DNA of 64,000 bases from CAIQQQ01 sp040399685 (GTDB lineage Bacteria; Pseudomonadota; Alphaproteobacteria; Acetobacterales; Acetobacteraceae): positions 62,001 through 126,000 of the forward strand of contig JBBART010000006.1 of NCBI GenBank assembly GCA_040399685.1, in the 5' to 3' direction. The position numbers and the translations under genes are program-made. Of the stretch, positions 54,323 through 63,000 are shown piece after piece (within the stretch, counting starts at the first letter, position 1; every line of letters begins with the position of its first letter). The notes below the pieces were generated by a model. The model did not search any database. It saw only the letters and a program-made list of their open reading frames with translations, and was not told the DNA's origin.

Positions 54323-55264
54323 TTATGCTGAGAGGCCGCCCCATGGGTCAAGCAATGCCCGCGCCTCGGCGGCATCACTGACGATTTGGGCGTGCAATTC
54401 CCCAAAGCTGGCGAATTTTCGTTCGGGGCGCAGGAACTGGTGCAATGACACCGTGATCTCCTGGCCATACAGGTCAGCGTCGAAATCGAACAGATGCGCT
54501 TCCAGGCGGCTTTCGGTGCCGTCGTTCACCGTGGGCCGGCGCCCGATATTGGCCACCCCGGCCACCATCGTGCCGTCCGGCAGCAGGGCCCGCACCGCAT
54601 AGACGCCCCGGGCCGGCTCCAGATGGTCGCCGAGGGCGATGTTGGCGGTGGGAAAGCCGATGGTGCGGCCACGCTTGTCGCCATGCGCCACAATGCCGGT
54701 GATGGCCCAGTCACGGCCCAACAGTTCCGCCGCCCGCTCGGGATAGCCGTCTTGCAGCGCCCGGCGGACGCGACTGGACGAAATCGGCCCGGACGCATCC
54801 ACCAACGGCGGCACCAAGGTCAGCCCGATGCCCAGCACCTCGGCGCGTTCGGCCAGAAAATCGGCATTGCCGCCGCGCCGATGGCCAAACGCGAAATCCG
54901 CCCCGCACGCCAGATGAACGGCGCCAAGTCCGCGATGCAGCACGTCTGTGATGAAATCTTCGGCCGTCATGTCGCTGAACGCGGCATCAAACCGGATTTC
55001 GAAAATATGGCGCACGCCCTGCGCGCGCAGCAACGCCGCCCGCACCGGCGAGGGCGTGAGGCGGAACGGCGGGTCATCGGGGCGGAACACGGCGCGGGGA
55101 TGCGGCTCGAACGTCACCACGCCCAAGGGCGCATCCGGCCGTGCGGCATGGGCCGCGTGCAGCAGATGCACATGGCCGCGATGCACGCCATCAAAATTGC
55201 CGAGCGCCAGCACGCAGCCGCGAGCCTGTTCAGGAATGACGCGCCAGTCGGAGTGGAGGTTCAT
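54323..55264 (-). CDS. ribF: bifunctional riboflavin kinase/FAD synthetase
   Basis: 313 residues. N-terminal FMN adenylyltransferase domain (ALGNFDGVHRGH), middle SSSRVRRAL segment, C-terminal flavokinase (GRTIGFPTANI, GVYAVRALL). Makes FMN and FAD from riboflavin. Overlaps the GNAT gene stop by 4 bp, so coupled. Confidence 0.96.
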   Translation of the reverse strand: MNLHSDWRVIPEQARGCVLALGNFDGVHRGHVHLLHAAHAARPDAPLGVVTFEPHPRAVFRPDDPPFRLTPSPVRAALLRAQGVRHIFEIRFDAAFSDMTAEDFITDVLHRGLGAVHLACGADFAFGHRRGGNADFLAERAEVLGIGLTLVPPLVDASGPISSSRVRRALQDGYPERAAELLGRDWAITGIVAHGDKRGRTIGFPTANIALGDHLEPARGVYAVRALLPDGTMVAGVANIGRRPTVNDGTESRLEAHLFDFDADLYGQEITVSLHQFLRPERKFASFGELHAQIVSDAAEARALLDPWGGLSA

Positions 55265-56115
55265 GCTTGATCCAGCCGCTTGGACAGAAAATAACGGGCG
55301 TGGCCAATGGGGTAATCGTCGATCTGGCCAAACACTTCGTACCCGTGCTTCTCATAGAACGGGCGCGCCTGGAAGCTGAACGTGTCCAGATAGGCGCCGA
55401 TGCAGCCGCGCTTGCGGGCCTCGTCCTCTGCCATGCGGAGCAGTTGGCTGCCCATGCCGGTGCCGCGCGCCTCGGGTGGCAGGCCGAGCAACTCCACGAA
55501 CAGCCAGCCACGCCCGGTGCGGGCCGACAGTCCGCCAATCACGGCGCCTGCGGCATCACGCACCACCAGGGTCAGCTCGCGCCAATCGGCAGGGCCGGCA
55601 TACTGGTTGCTCCAGGTCACCAGGCGACTGCGAATGGCCAGGCGATCCTCCGGAGTAGGGTTCTCCGTCACCACAAGATCGGCGCCTTCCAGCGCGAAGC
55701 CTTTGGTCTTGGCGAGGAACACGTCGTGATGGCCGGGCGGCCGGTCGTCCAGCACCCCCACCACCTGATAGCCCAGCTTCTGATAAAACCCCGGCGCCTG
55801 GAAGCTGAAGCTCTGCATCCACACGCCGTGCGCGCCACGTGCCACCGCGGCGGCTTCCAGCGTGGACAGGATGCGCGCACCCAACCGGTTGCCACGGCGA
55901 TGCTCGGGCAGGAAGGCGTATTCCAGTTTGAACCAGCCATACCAGAGACTGCCCCACAACCCGCCCTCGACGGCGCCGTCGGCATCGCACAGCAACACGC
56001 CGAGGTTGATGCTCTGGTCGGCCTGACCGGTCATGACGAAATTATGGGCATCCAGCGGCGCCAGGATGGCGGCGCGGTGGCTGGGGTCTGGAGTCTGAAT
56101 GAGCTCGATATGCAT
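55261..56115 (-). CDS. tandem GNAT acetyltransferase
   Basis: 284 residues from ATG 56115; the frame to 56196 overlaps the divergent promoter. Two GNAT domains in one chain: first around EYAFLPEHRRGNRLGARIL, second around ELLGLPPEARGTGMGSQLL. Each is followed by the same SFSFQA/TFSFQA-FY-K-GY pattern, so the protein is an internal duplication. Substrate unknown. Coupled to ribF. Confidence 0.85.
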   Translation of the reverse strand: MHIELIQTPDPSHRAAILAPLDAHNFVMTGQADQSINLGVLLCDADGAVEGGLWGSLWYGWFKLEYAFLPEHRRGNRLGARILSTLEAAAVARGAHGVWMQSFSFQAPGFYQKLGYQVVGVLDDRPPGHHDVFLAKTKGFALEGADLVVTENPTPEDRLAIRSRLVTWSNQYAGPADWRELTLVVRDAAGAVIGGLSARTGRGWLFVELLGLPPEARGTGMGSQLLRMAEDEARKRGCIGAYLDTFSFQARPFYEKHGYEVFGQIDDYPIGHARYFLSKRLDQA

Positions 56116-56213
56116 TCCCCCAACCTGCCTTCGTGCGACCGGCAGGACAAGCGCGGTTGGACAAGATGGCGGTGTCGGTCCTAGATCCAATGACAAGCTC
56201 TAGGGAACGATTC

Positions 56214-56966
56214 ATGTCTGCTGTCGCCAAACAAGCCGCCGATATCCTGCTCGCCGTGCGCGCCGGCACCGCGCCGAAGCTCGCCGACCTGCCCGAGGCG
56301 CTGCGCCCGGCCGATCGGCCGCAGGCCTATGCGATCCAGCATCTGGTCGCCGCCACCTTCGGCGGAATCGGCGGCTGGAAAGTCGGCGCCGCCAGCCCAG
56401 AAGGCGCCCCGCAATGCGGCGCCCTGCCCGCCATCGGCGTGGTTCCCAGCCCATCCACCATGCCGGCCGCCAACTCGCTGCGCGGCATCGAGGCTGAAGT
56501 GGCCTTCCGCATGGGCACCGACCTGCCGCCCCGCGCCACGCCCTACACCCGCGAGGAAGTCATCGCCGCCATCGCCACCGCCCATCCGGTGATCGAGACT
56601 CTGAACAGCCGCTTCCATGATCCGGACGCCATCAGCCCGTTCACCAACCTCGCCGACACGCAGTCGCATGCCGGGTTGATCTATGGCGCGGGCCTGGCGG
56701 ACTGGCACGGCATCGATTTCACCACCGAGACGGTGGAACAATATGTCGATGGCGCCTTGCAGATGACGCATACCGGCAACCCGGTCGGCGACATGATTCG
56801 CCTGATGGTATGGATGGCCAATGAGGGCGCCGTCTGGTCCGGCGGCCTGAAGGCTGGCCAGTTCGTCACCTGCGGCAGTTGGACCGGCAAGAGCATCGTC
56901 GGCGAACACGCCAAGGTGAAGGTGGTCTATCCGAGCCTTGGGGACGTTTTCGTCGACTACGTATGA
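56214..56966 (+). CDS. 2-keto-4-pentenoate hydratase/FAH-like enzyme
   Basis: 250 residues from ATG 56214 (GGGAA upstream). MhpD-like fold: GGWKVGA, EAEVAFRMG metal-binding Glu pair, VIETLNSRF, and a C-terminal GSWTGKSIVGEHAKV segment. Hydrates 2-keto-4-pentenoate-type acids in meta-cleavage pathways; no other degradation genes are near, so the substrate is open. ATGA overlap with the membrane protein gene downstream. Confidence 0.85.
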   Translation: MSAVAKQAADILLAVRAGTAPKLADLPEALRPADRPQAYAIQHLVAATFGGIGGWKVGAASPEGAPQCGALPAIGVVPSPSTMPAANSLRGIEAEVAFRMGTDLPPRATPYTREEVIAAIATAHPVIETLNSRFHDPDAISPFTNLADTQSHAGLIYGAGLADWHGIDFTTETVEQYVDGALQMTHTGNPVGDMIRLMVWMANEGAVWSGGLKAGQFVTCGSWTGKSIVGEHAKVKVVYPSLGDVFVDYV

Positions 56967-59569
56967 CCATGCAGCGCGCCGCCTTCCTGCGGCGCGTGTG
57001 GCCGATCATGGTTCTCATCATCGCACCGGTGCTGGTCAGTTGGCCGGCGCTGGTGGGATTTTCGCAGGACCCGATCTTTCTCACCAGCGGGCTGCTCACC
57101 GGCGGCCGCGCCGGCTGGGTGCCGGGGCTGGTCAATCTCGATCTCAATGTCGGGGTGACAACGCAGGCCCTGGGCCATCTGGCCGCGGAACAATGGCTGA
57201 GCGGACAGGTGCCCTGGTGGAACCCGTATAGCGGGATCGGGATGCCGTTGGCCGGGGAGATGCAGGCATCGGCGCTGTTCCTGCCGTTTGTGCTGCTGCT
57301 GCATTTCCAGAACGGCCCGTTCCTTCTCAAGCTCGCCTTGCAGATGACCGCTGGGCTGTCCTGCTATGCCCTGCTGCGCACACTCGGCGTGGGGCGCGTG
57401 CCGGCTGTTGTGGGTGGAATGATGTTCGCCATCAGCGGAACGTTCGCCTGGCTGGGCCACGGCCCGATCATGCCGGTGGCGTTCCTGCCGCTGTTCCTGC
57501 TCGGGATCGAGCGCGCCCGCGCTGGCGGATATCGCCTGATCGCCGTGGCGGTGGCGTTTTCGCTCTATGCCGGCTTTCCGGAAACCGCCTATCTCAACGG
57601 ATTGCTGGCGCTGCTCTGGGCCTGCTGGCGGTTCACGAACACGCCAGAGCGATGGAAATTCGCCCGCAGAGTTGCCCTGGGCGGGCTCACCGGCGTCATC
57701 CTGGCAGCGCCCGCGCTGTGGTCGTTCGCCCATATGCTGATCCACAGTACCGTCGAGAACCATGCCCTCGCGGTCTCGATCTTCGAGCCGTTGCCCGAGG
57801 CGACGCCCGCCTCCGTGCCGGCGGCGTGGCTGTTCCCGTACCTTGTCGGCCCGTTGCTGGCCTACCCGGATCGGGCCGGCGTGCTGGCGGCCATGGTGCA
57901 ATGCCTGGGCGGTTATCTGGGCCTGCTGCCGCTGCTGCTGGCGTTGCTCGGCCTGTGGGGCCAACGCCAGCGTTCGCTGCGCTGGGTGATGTTCGCCTGG
58001 ATTGTGCTGTGCGTCGGCGGCGTCGCCAACCTGCCGGTGATCACCCAGTTTCTCTATGCCCTGCCGATGACGCGCCAAACCATTCTGGTGCGCTACCTCA
58101 ACCCATCCTGGCAATTCGCCGCCCTGGTGCTGGCGGTGCTGGCACTGGAGGACTGGCGGCACGGGGCGCTGTCACGCGGCGCACAGATCGTGGCAGCGGT
58201 GCTGCTGGCTGTGATCGCGGCCATCTGCCTCGCGCTGGCGTGGCCCCTGATGCGTGCGATTGGAGCCGAAACACGGGCCTACTGGAGTTGGCCCATCGCC
58301 TCGTTGCTCTGGGGGGGGCTCAGCGTCGGCGTCGGAATATGGCTGCTGGCACGGCCCGCCACCTCCAGGCGCATGGCCATGCTGGTGGCGCTGCTGGCGA
58401 TTGGCGCGGCCACCATGTTTGCCATCCCGATGCTGGCCGGCCCGCGCGACGCCACCATCGACACGGCGGCCGTGCGCTTCCTCAAGGACAACACCGGCCT
58501 GCAGCGCTTCTACGCGCTCGGACCCTACCGGCCCAATTACGGGGCCTTCTTCCAGACGCCCCAGCTCAATCACGAATATCTGCCGATCCCGGCGAACTGG
58601 GTCGATCATATCCGCAGTTCGCTCGACCCGTCCGGCCACCCCATCATGTTCCGGGGCGACGAGCCGGTACTGCCGCAAGGGGTGCCCACCCATGCCGAAC
58701 AAATGGTCCGCCATCTGGCCAATTTCGAGGCGCTTGGCGTGCGCTATGTTGTCGCCCATGCGGGCGTGAACCCGTTCGTGCCGGAGTTTTCAACGTCGGA
58801 CAGCGCCGGGCACGGCGCGGCATACCCCCTCAAGCCCGGCGACGCGATGGCTGGCATGGTGGACGCCCAGCAGGTTCCCGGCGGGCAGATCAACGGCATG
58901 GGCGTGGCGATCGGCACCTATATGGGCCAATCGGACGGAAATCTGTCGGCTGAACTCTGTGCCGGCGATATCTGCGTCCATGGTACGCTCAACCTCGGCG
59001 AGACTGCCGACAACGCTGTTGCGATGGTGCCACTCGCGCCGGTCCTGATGGCGCCCAAGGGCCAGGAACTGCGCTGGCGCATCAGGCATGACGGCGGCCA
59101 GCACACGGTGGCGGTCTGGCTGCCGCCTGGCAAATTCTCGCCCCGACTGAGCTTCACCCTGCACCAGGACCACCCCACGCCACCGCGCGTCTATCGCGAC
59201 ACGCTGGTGGATATCTACGAATTGCCCAATGCCGCACCGTATTTCGAGGCGCTGTCAGGGCCATGCCGCCTCACCGTGCAAAACCGCACGACCCTGACAA
59301 CCACCTGCGACGCCCCGGGGCAGCTTGTGCGCCGGGAGCTGTATTTCTCAGGATGGCGCGCCACAATCAACGGCGCAGAGACCGAGATCGCGCCCTACGG
59401 CCAGGTGATGCAGAGCGTGAAGCTGCCGGTCGGCACGACCGAGATCAGGTTCAGCTACGCGCCGCCCTATGCCGGGCTGGCATGGGCGGCGATGGCGCTT
59501 GGCCTGCTCGGAATGCTCCCTTTCCGGCGTCAGCCTTGTGCGGCCACCGCAAGCGCCATGCGCCGGTAA
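56963..59569 (+). CDS. YfhO-like multi-pass membrane protein
   Basis: 868 residues. N-terminal region of about eleven to thirteen membrane helices with the luminal PWWNPYSGIGMP loop typical of YfhO/GT-C proteins, then a large C-terminal soluble part from about residue 500. A final membrane segment follows a beta-rich domain (YFSGWRATINGAETEIAPYG), as in YfhO. YfhO homologues are linked to lipoteichoic acid glycosylation in Firmicutes; the function here is unknown. The ATG at 56963 overlaps the hydratase stop. Confidence 0.8.
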   Translation: MTMQRAAFLRRVWPIMVLIIAPVLVSWPALVGFSQDPIFLTSGLLTGGRAGWVPGLVNLDLNVGVTTQALGHLAAEQWLSGQVPWWNPYSGIGMPLAGEMQASALFLPFVLLLHFQNGPFLLKLALQMTAGLSCYALLRTLGVGRVPAVVGGMMFAISGTFAWLGHGPIMPVAFLPLFLLGIERARAGGYRLIAVAVAFSLYAGFPETAYLNGLLALLWACWRFTNTPERWKFARRVALGGLTGVILAAPALWSFAHMLIHSTVENHALAVSIFEPLPEATPASVPAAWLFPYLVGPLLAYPDRAGVLAAMVQCLGGYLGLLPLLLALLGLWGQRQRSLRWVMFAWIVLCVGGVANLPVITQFLYALPMTRQTILVRYLNPSWQFAALVLAVLALEDWRHGALSRGAQIVAAVLLAVIAAICLALAWPLMRAIGAETRAYWSWPIASLLWGGLSVGVGIWLLARPATSRRMAMLVALLAIGAATMFAIPMLAGPRDATIDTAAVRFLKDNTGLQRFYALGPYRPNYGAFFQTPQLNHEYLPIPANWVDHIRSSLDPSGHPIMFRGDEPVLPQGVPTHAEQMVRHLANFEALGVRYVVAHAGVNPFVPEFSTSDSAGHGAAYPLKPGDAMAGMVDAQQVPGGQINGMGVAIGTYMGQSDGNLSAELCAGDICVHGTLNLGETADNAVAMVPLAPVLMAPKGQELRWRIRHDGGQHTVAVWLPPGKFSPRLSFTLHQDHPTPPRVYRDTLVDIYELPNAAPYFEALSGPCRLTVQNRTTLTTTCDAPGQLVRRELYFSGWRATINGAETEIAPYGQVMQSVKLPVGTTEIRFSYAPPYAGLAWAAMALGLLGMLPFRRQPCAATASAMRR

Positions 59570-60648
59570 AGATCGACAGCCGCCGGGAGCGTTGCCGTCT
59601 CGATGCTCTCGGTGGGCTTGTGCGCATCGCCGATATCGCCCGGCCCGATGATCACGCAGGGCGCGATGGCCTGAAGCTGCGAGGCGTCGGTGCCGAACGG
59701 CACGGTGGTGGCAGGCTTGCCCGACAGGGTTTGCGCCATGCGGATCAACGGATGATCCAGCGCCAGTTCCGGCGGGCTGCCTTCGGTGGCGATCACCAGT
59801 TCCAGCCCCGCGCGATCGGCAGCATCGCGCACCAGCGCCGTCACGATGTCCGGGTTCATGCTGGCGCTATAGCGGTATTTGATCCGCACCGTGGCGCGCG
59901 GCACCGTCACGTTCACCGCCGCCCCGTGATTGTCGATGACCAGGTTGAAATCGCTGAATACCGGCGTGTAGGCGTGATCGTGAAACGCCGCATCGGTCCG
60001 CAGCCGGTCATGCAGCGCCTTCATCTCCACCAGGAACCCTGGCAGCGCCCAGTTGGCATTTCGGCCCAGCCCGGTGGCGGAATGCGCCTGCACACCGACT
60101 GACGTGATTGTGTAGGACACATGCGCCCGATGCCCACGCACCGGCACCAGCCCCGTTGGTTCCGCCACCACAATCCCCACCGGACGCGCCGCGCGCACCA
60201 GCGCCGAGCGTTGGGCCAGCACCATCGCCCCCTGTTTGGTGGTCTCCTCGTCGGTGGTGATCAGCAGACTGACAGGCACATTGGCAGGCAGGCCCTGGGC
60301 CGCCACGATGAACGCCGCGATGGGCCCCTTCATGTCGGCACTGCCCAGCCCGTGCAGCCGGCCGCCCTCCAGCCGCGCCGACCATGGATCATCGGTCCAT
60401 CCGGTGTCCGGCACGGTGTCCATATGGCCCGAGAACGCCAACCCGCCCACGCCGCGACACGCCACCATCACACACTTGGCCACGCCGGCGCCGTCGGTAT
60501 AATCGAGTCGCTCGATCTCAAATCCGGGCAAAGCCTGCCCGATCCGCGCGGCCACGGCGATGTTGGAGACAAAGCTGCGGCTGTCGATGCGAACCAGATC
60601 CTGGGCCAAGGCAATAACGTCGTCCAATGCATACTCCTGTATTTTCAT
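59530..60648 (-). CDS. argE: M20 deacylase, acetylornithine deacetylase type
   Basis: 372 residues from ATG 60648. Metal ligands in SGHMDTVPD, SADMKGP and the catalytic TDEETTKQG; dimerisation domain with HRAHVSY. Releases ornithine from N-acetylornithine or acts on a related N-acyl amino acid. Overlaps the convergent YfhO-like gene by 40 bp and is divergent from a PLP enzyme 47 bp away. Confidence 0.85.
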   Translation of the reverse strand: MKIQEYALDDVIALAQDLVRIDSRSFVSNIAVAARIGQALPGFEIERLDYTDGAGVAKCVMVACRGVGGLAFSGHMDTVPDTGWTDDPWSARLEGGRLHGLGSADMKGPIAAFIVAAQGLPANVPVSLLITTDEETTKQGAMVLAQRSALVRAARPVGIVVAEPTGLVPVRGHRAHVSYTITSVGVQAHSATGLGRNANWALPGFLVEMKALHDRLRTDAAFHDHAYTPVFSDFNLVIDNHGAAVNVTVPRATVRIKYRYSASMNPDIVTALVRDAADRAGLELVIATEGSPPELALDHPLIRMAQTLSGKPATTVPFGTDASQLQAIAPCVIIGPGDIGDAHKPTESIETATLPAAVDLYRRMALAVAAQG

Positions 60649-60695
60649 CGCCACGCATCTTGCCAATCGCGGATGCGGGCTTCAGCGTTCTACTT

Positions 60696-61826
60696 ATGAG
60701 TGATCTTCAGACTGCCTACCGCGATCCACGCACCGGCGATACCTATCCAATCGACATTCCACGTTGGTGCGGGCCGGGCATGGTTCCTTTGCTGCTCACG
60801 GATCTTCCGGGAATAACCCGTGACCAGATCGACCGGTCGGTGCGCAGCCTGTGGCGCTATGCGGCCAGCTTCCCGATGCAGGTGGCCGAGCCGATCACCA
60901 TGGGCGAAGGCTGCACGCCCCTGCTGCCCCGCACGCTGCACGGTGCGCCGGTGCTGTTCAAATGCGAATGGTTCATGCCCACCGCCAGCTTCAAGGATCG
61001 CGGCGCCAGCGTCATGCTGAGCATGCTGCGCCAGCAGGGAATCCGCGCGGTGCTGGAAGACAGCTCCGGCAATGGCGGGGCGGCGATCGCGGCCTATGCG
61101 GCGGCGGGCGGCATGGAGGCCACCATTATGGCGCCGTCGTCCACCAGCCCGGCCAAGACCGTGCAGATGCGTGCGCATGGGGCTCACGTAGAATTGATCC
61201 CCGGCAGCCGCCAGGACACTTCCAGCGCCGCCGAGGCACGGGCCAGCGAGATTTTCTATGCCAGCCACAACTGGCACCCGTTCTTCCTGCACGGCACCAA
61301 GACCCTCGCCTATGAGCTCTGGGAAGATCTCGGCTTCGTGGCGCCGGACAATGTCATCATCCCATGCGGTGCTGGTTCGAACGTGCTGGGCTGCATGATC
61401 GGCTTCTCCGAACTGCTCCGCGCCGGAGAAATCGCCCGTCTGCCGCGGCTTTTCGCTGCCCAGCCTGAAAATTGCGGCCCGATCGCACGGGCGTATCTTG
61501 GCGAGGAGCCGGTAGCGGCACGCCCCACCATCGCCGAGGGCACCGCCATCGCAGCGCCCATCCGGCTGGCCGAGGTGTCGGCCGCGTTGCGCGACAGCCA
61601 CGGTTCGGCGGTGCTGCTGAGCGAGGCCGAAATCGCCGCAGCCACAATCACACTGGCCGCCCAGGGGCTTTACGTGGAACCAACCTGCGCCCAGGCCGCC
61701 GCCGCCTTCACCCGCCTGCTGGACGCCGGCACAATCAAGGCCCACGAAACAACCGTGCTGGTGCTGACCGGTACCGGCATCAAGGCCACACCCCGCATCG
61801 CCGAGCTTCTCGGCCTCAAGCTGTAA
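60696..61826 (+). CDS. threonine synthase-like PLP enzyme
   Basis: 376 residues from ATG 60696. Fold-type II PLP enzyme with the Schiff-base Lys in ASFKDRGASV, Ser/Asn-Gly-rich SSGNGGAAIA, PLP phosphate loop GAGSNVLGC and C-terminal LTGTGIK. Matches threonine synthase-like lyases; a second housekeeping threonine synthase may exist elsewhere. It lies 15 bp before a D-threonine-aldolase-like gene, so the pair probably acts on beta-hydroxy amino acids. Confidence 0.85.
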   Translation: MSDLQTAYRDPRTGDTYPIDIPRWCGPGMVPLLLTDLPGITRDQIDRSVRSLWRYAASFPMQVAEPITMGEGCTPLLPRTLHGAPVLFKCEWFMPTASFKDRGASVMLSMLRQQGIRAVLEDSSGNGGAAIAAYAAAGGMEATIMAPSSTSPAKTVQMRAHGAHVELIPGSRQDTSSAAEARASEIFYASHNWHPFFLHGTKTLAYELWEDLGFVAPDNVIIPCGAGSNVLGCMIGFSELLRAGEIARLPRLFAAQPENCGPIARAYLGEEPVAARPTIAEGTAIAAPIRLAEVSAALRDSHGSAVLLSEAEIAAATITLAAQGLYVEPTCAQAAAAFTRLLDAGTIKAHETTVLVLTGTGIKATPRIAELLGLKL

Positions 61827-61841
61827 TCAGGGCCCCATCCT

Positions 61842-62972
61842 ATGCGCCTCACCGACCTGCCCACGCCTTGCCTGGTGCTTGACCGCAGGGTTCTGACCCG
61901 CAACCTCACCGCGATGGCCACCGTCATGGCCCGTCACGGCGTGGCGTTGCGGCCGCATATGAAAACCGCCAAGTCGATTGACGTCGCACGGATGGCGCTC
62001 GCACTGAACCCACCGTCGGACAACCCCGATGGCGGCGGCGTCACTGTCTCCACGCTGGCGGAAGCCGAGTATTTCGCAGGCCACGGCATTGCGGACATGC
62101 TCTACGCCGTGGGCATCACGCCGCAGAAGCTGGACCAGGTGGCCAAGCTGAACCTGGCCGGCGCCCGCGTGAGCGTGATCACCGACGACCCCGACATGGC
62201 CGACACGATCAGCGCCCACGCCATGCCGCCGCAGACACTGATCGAGATCGACACCGGCGAGCATCGCGGCGGGCTGGCGCCGGATGACGACCTGCTGCTG
62301 GAAATCGCATCGCGCCTGGGGCCGAATTTGGCCGGCGTCTGCACCCATGCCGGGCACAGCTACACCGCCCGCACCGCACGCGACCTGATGCGCATCGCCG
62401 AGGACGAGCGGCTCGGCGCCCTGCGCGCGGCGCAGCGACTGCGCATGGCAGGGCACAAGGCGCCGGTGGTCTCCATCGGCAGCTCACCCACCGCACTTGC
62501 CGCCACCAATCTGGACGGCATCACCGAGATCCGCGCCGGCGTTTACATGTTCGGGGATCTGTTCCAGGCCGAGATCGGCACCCATGGCCGTGGTGACATC
62601 GCCGTCAGCGTGCTGACCAGCGTGATCGGCCATCGCGCCAGCCAGCGCCGCCTGCTGGTGGATGCCGGTTCACTGGCCCTGTCCAAGGACCGCAGCACCG
62701 AGGCCACCGCCAACGACCAGGGCTTCGGGCTGGTGCTCGATCTGCAGGGCCATCGCAGCCTGGGCCGCACCTTGGTGAAAACCACTTATCAGGAACACGG
62801 CGTGGTGGAACTGGACCCTCAGATGCAGCTGTTCATGCCGCCGATCGGCACCAGGCTGCGCATCCTGCCCAACCACACCTGCCTCACCGCCGCCGCCCAT
62901 GACCGGTATTTCGTCAGCGACGACGACAGCGGCTCCGTGGCCGCCATCTGGCCACGGATCAACGGCTGGTAA
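61842..62972 (+). CDS. D-threonine aldolase/D-serine dehydratase-family PLP enzyme
   Basis: 376 residues. Alanine-racemase-like N-terminal barrel with PLP Lys in RPHMKTAKS, THAGHSY, and the metal-binding His/Cys pair of the family near LPNHTCLTAA and D in VVELDPQMQL. Cleaves D-threonine or dehydrates D-serine; which one is not clear. A weak hairpin (AGGGG/CCCCT) follows at 62974. Confidence 0.85.
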   Translation: MRLTDLPTPCLVLDRRVLTRNLTAMATVMARHGVALRPHMKTAKSIDVARMALALNPPSDNPDGGGVTVSTLAEAEYFAGHGIADMLYAVGITPQKLDQVAKLNLAGARVSVITDDPDMADTISAHAMPPQTLIEIDTGEHRGGLAPDDDLLLEIASRLGPNLAGVCTHAGHSYTARTARDLMRIAEDERLGALRAAQRLRMAGHKAPVVSIGSSPTALAATNLDGITEIRAGVYMFGDLFQAEIGTHGRGDIAVSVLTSVIGHRASQRRLLVDAGSLALSKDRSTEATANDQGFGLVLDLQGHRSLGRTLVKTTYQEHGVVELDPQMQLFMPPIGTRLRILPNHTCLTAAAHDRYFVSDDDSGSVAAIWPRINGW

Positions 62973-63000
62973 GGGGTTTAGCAGCCCCTCCACACAGCCT

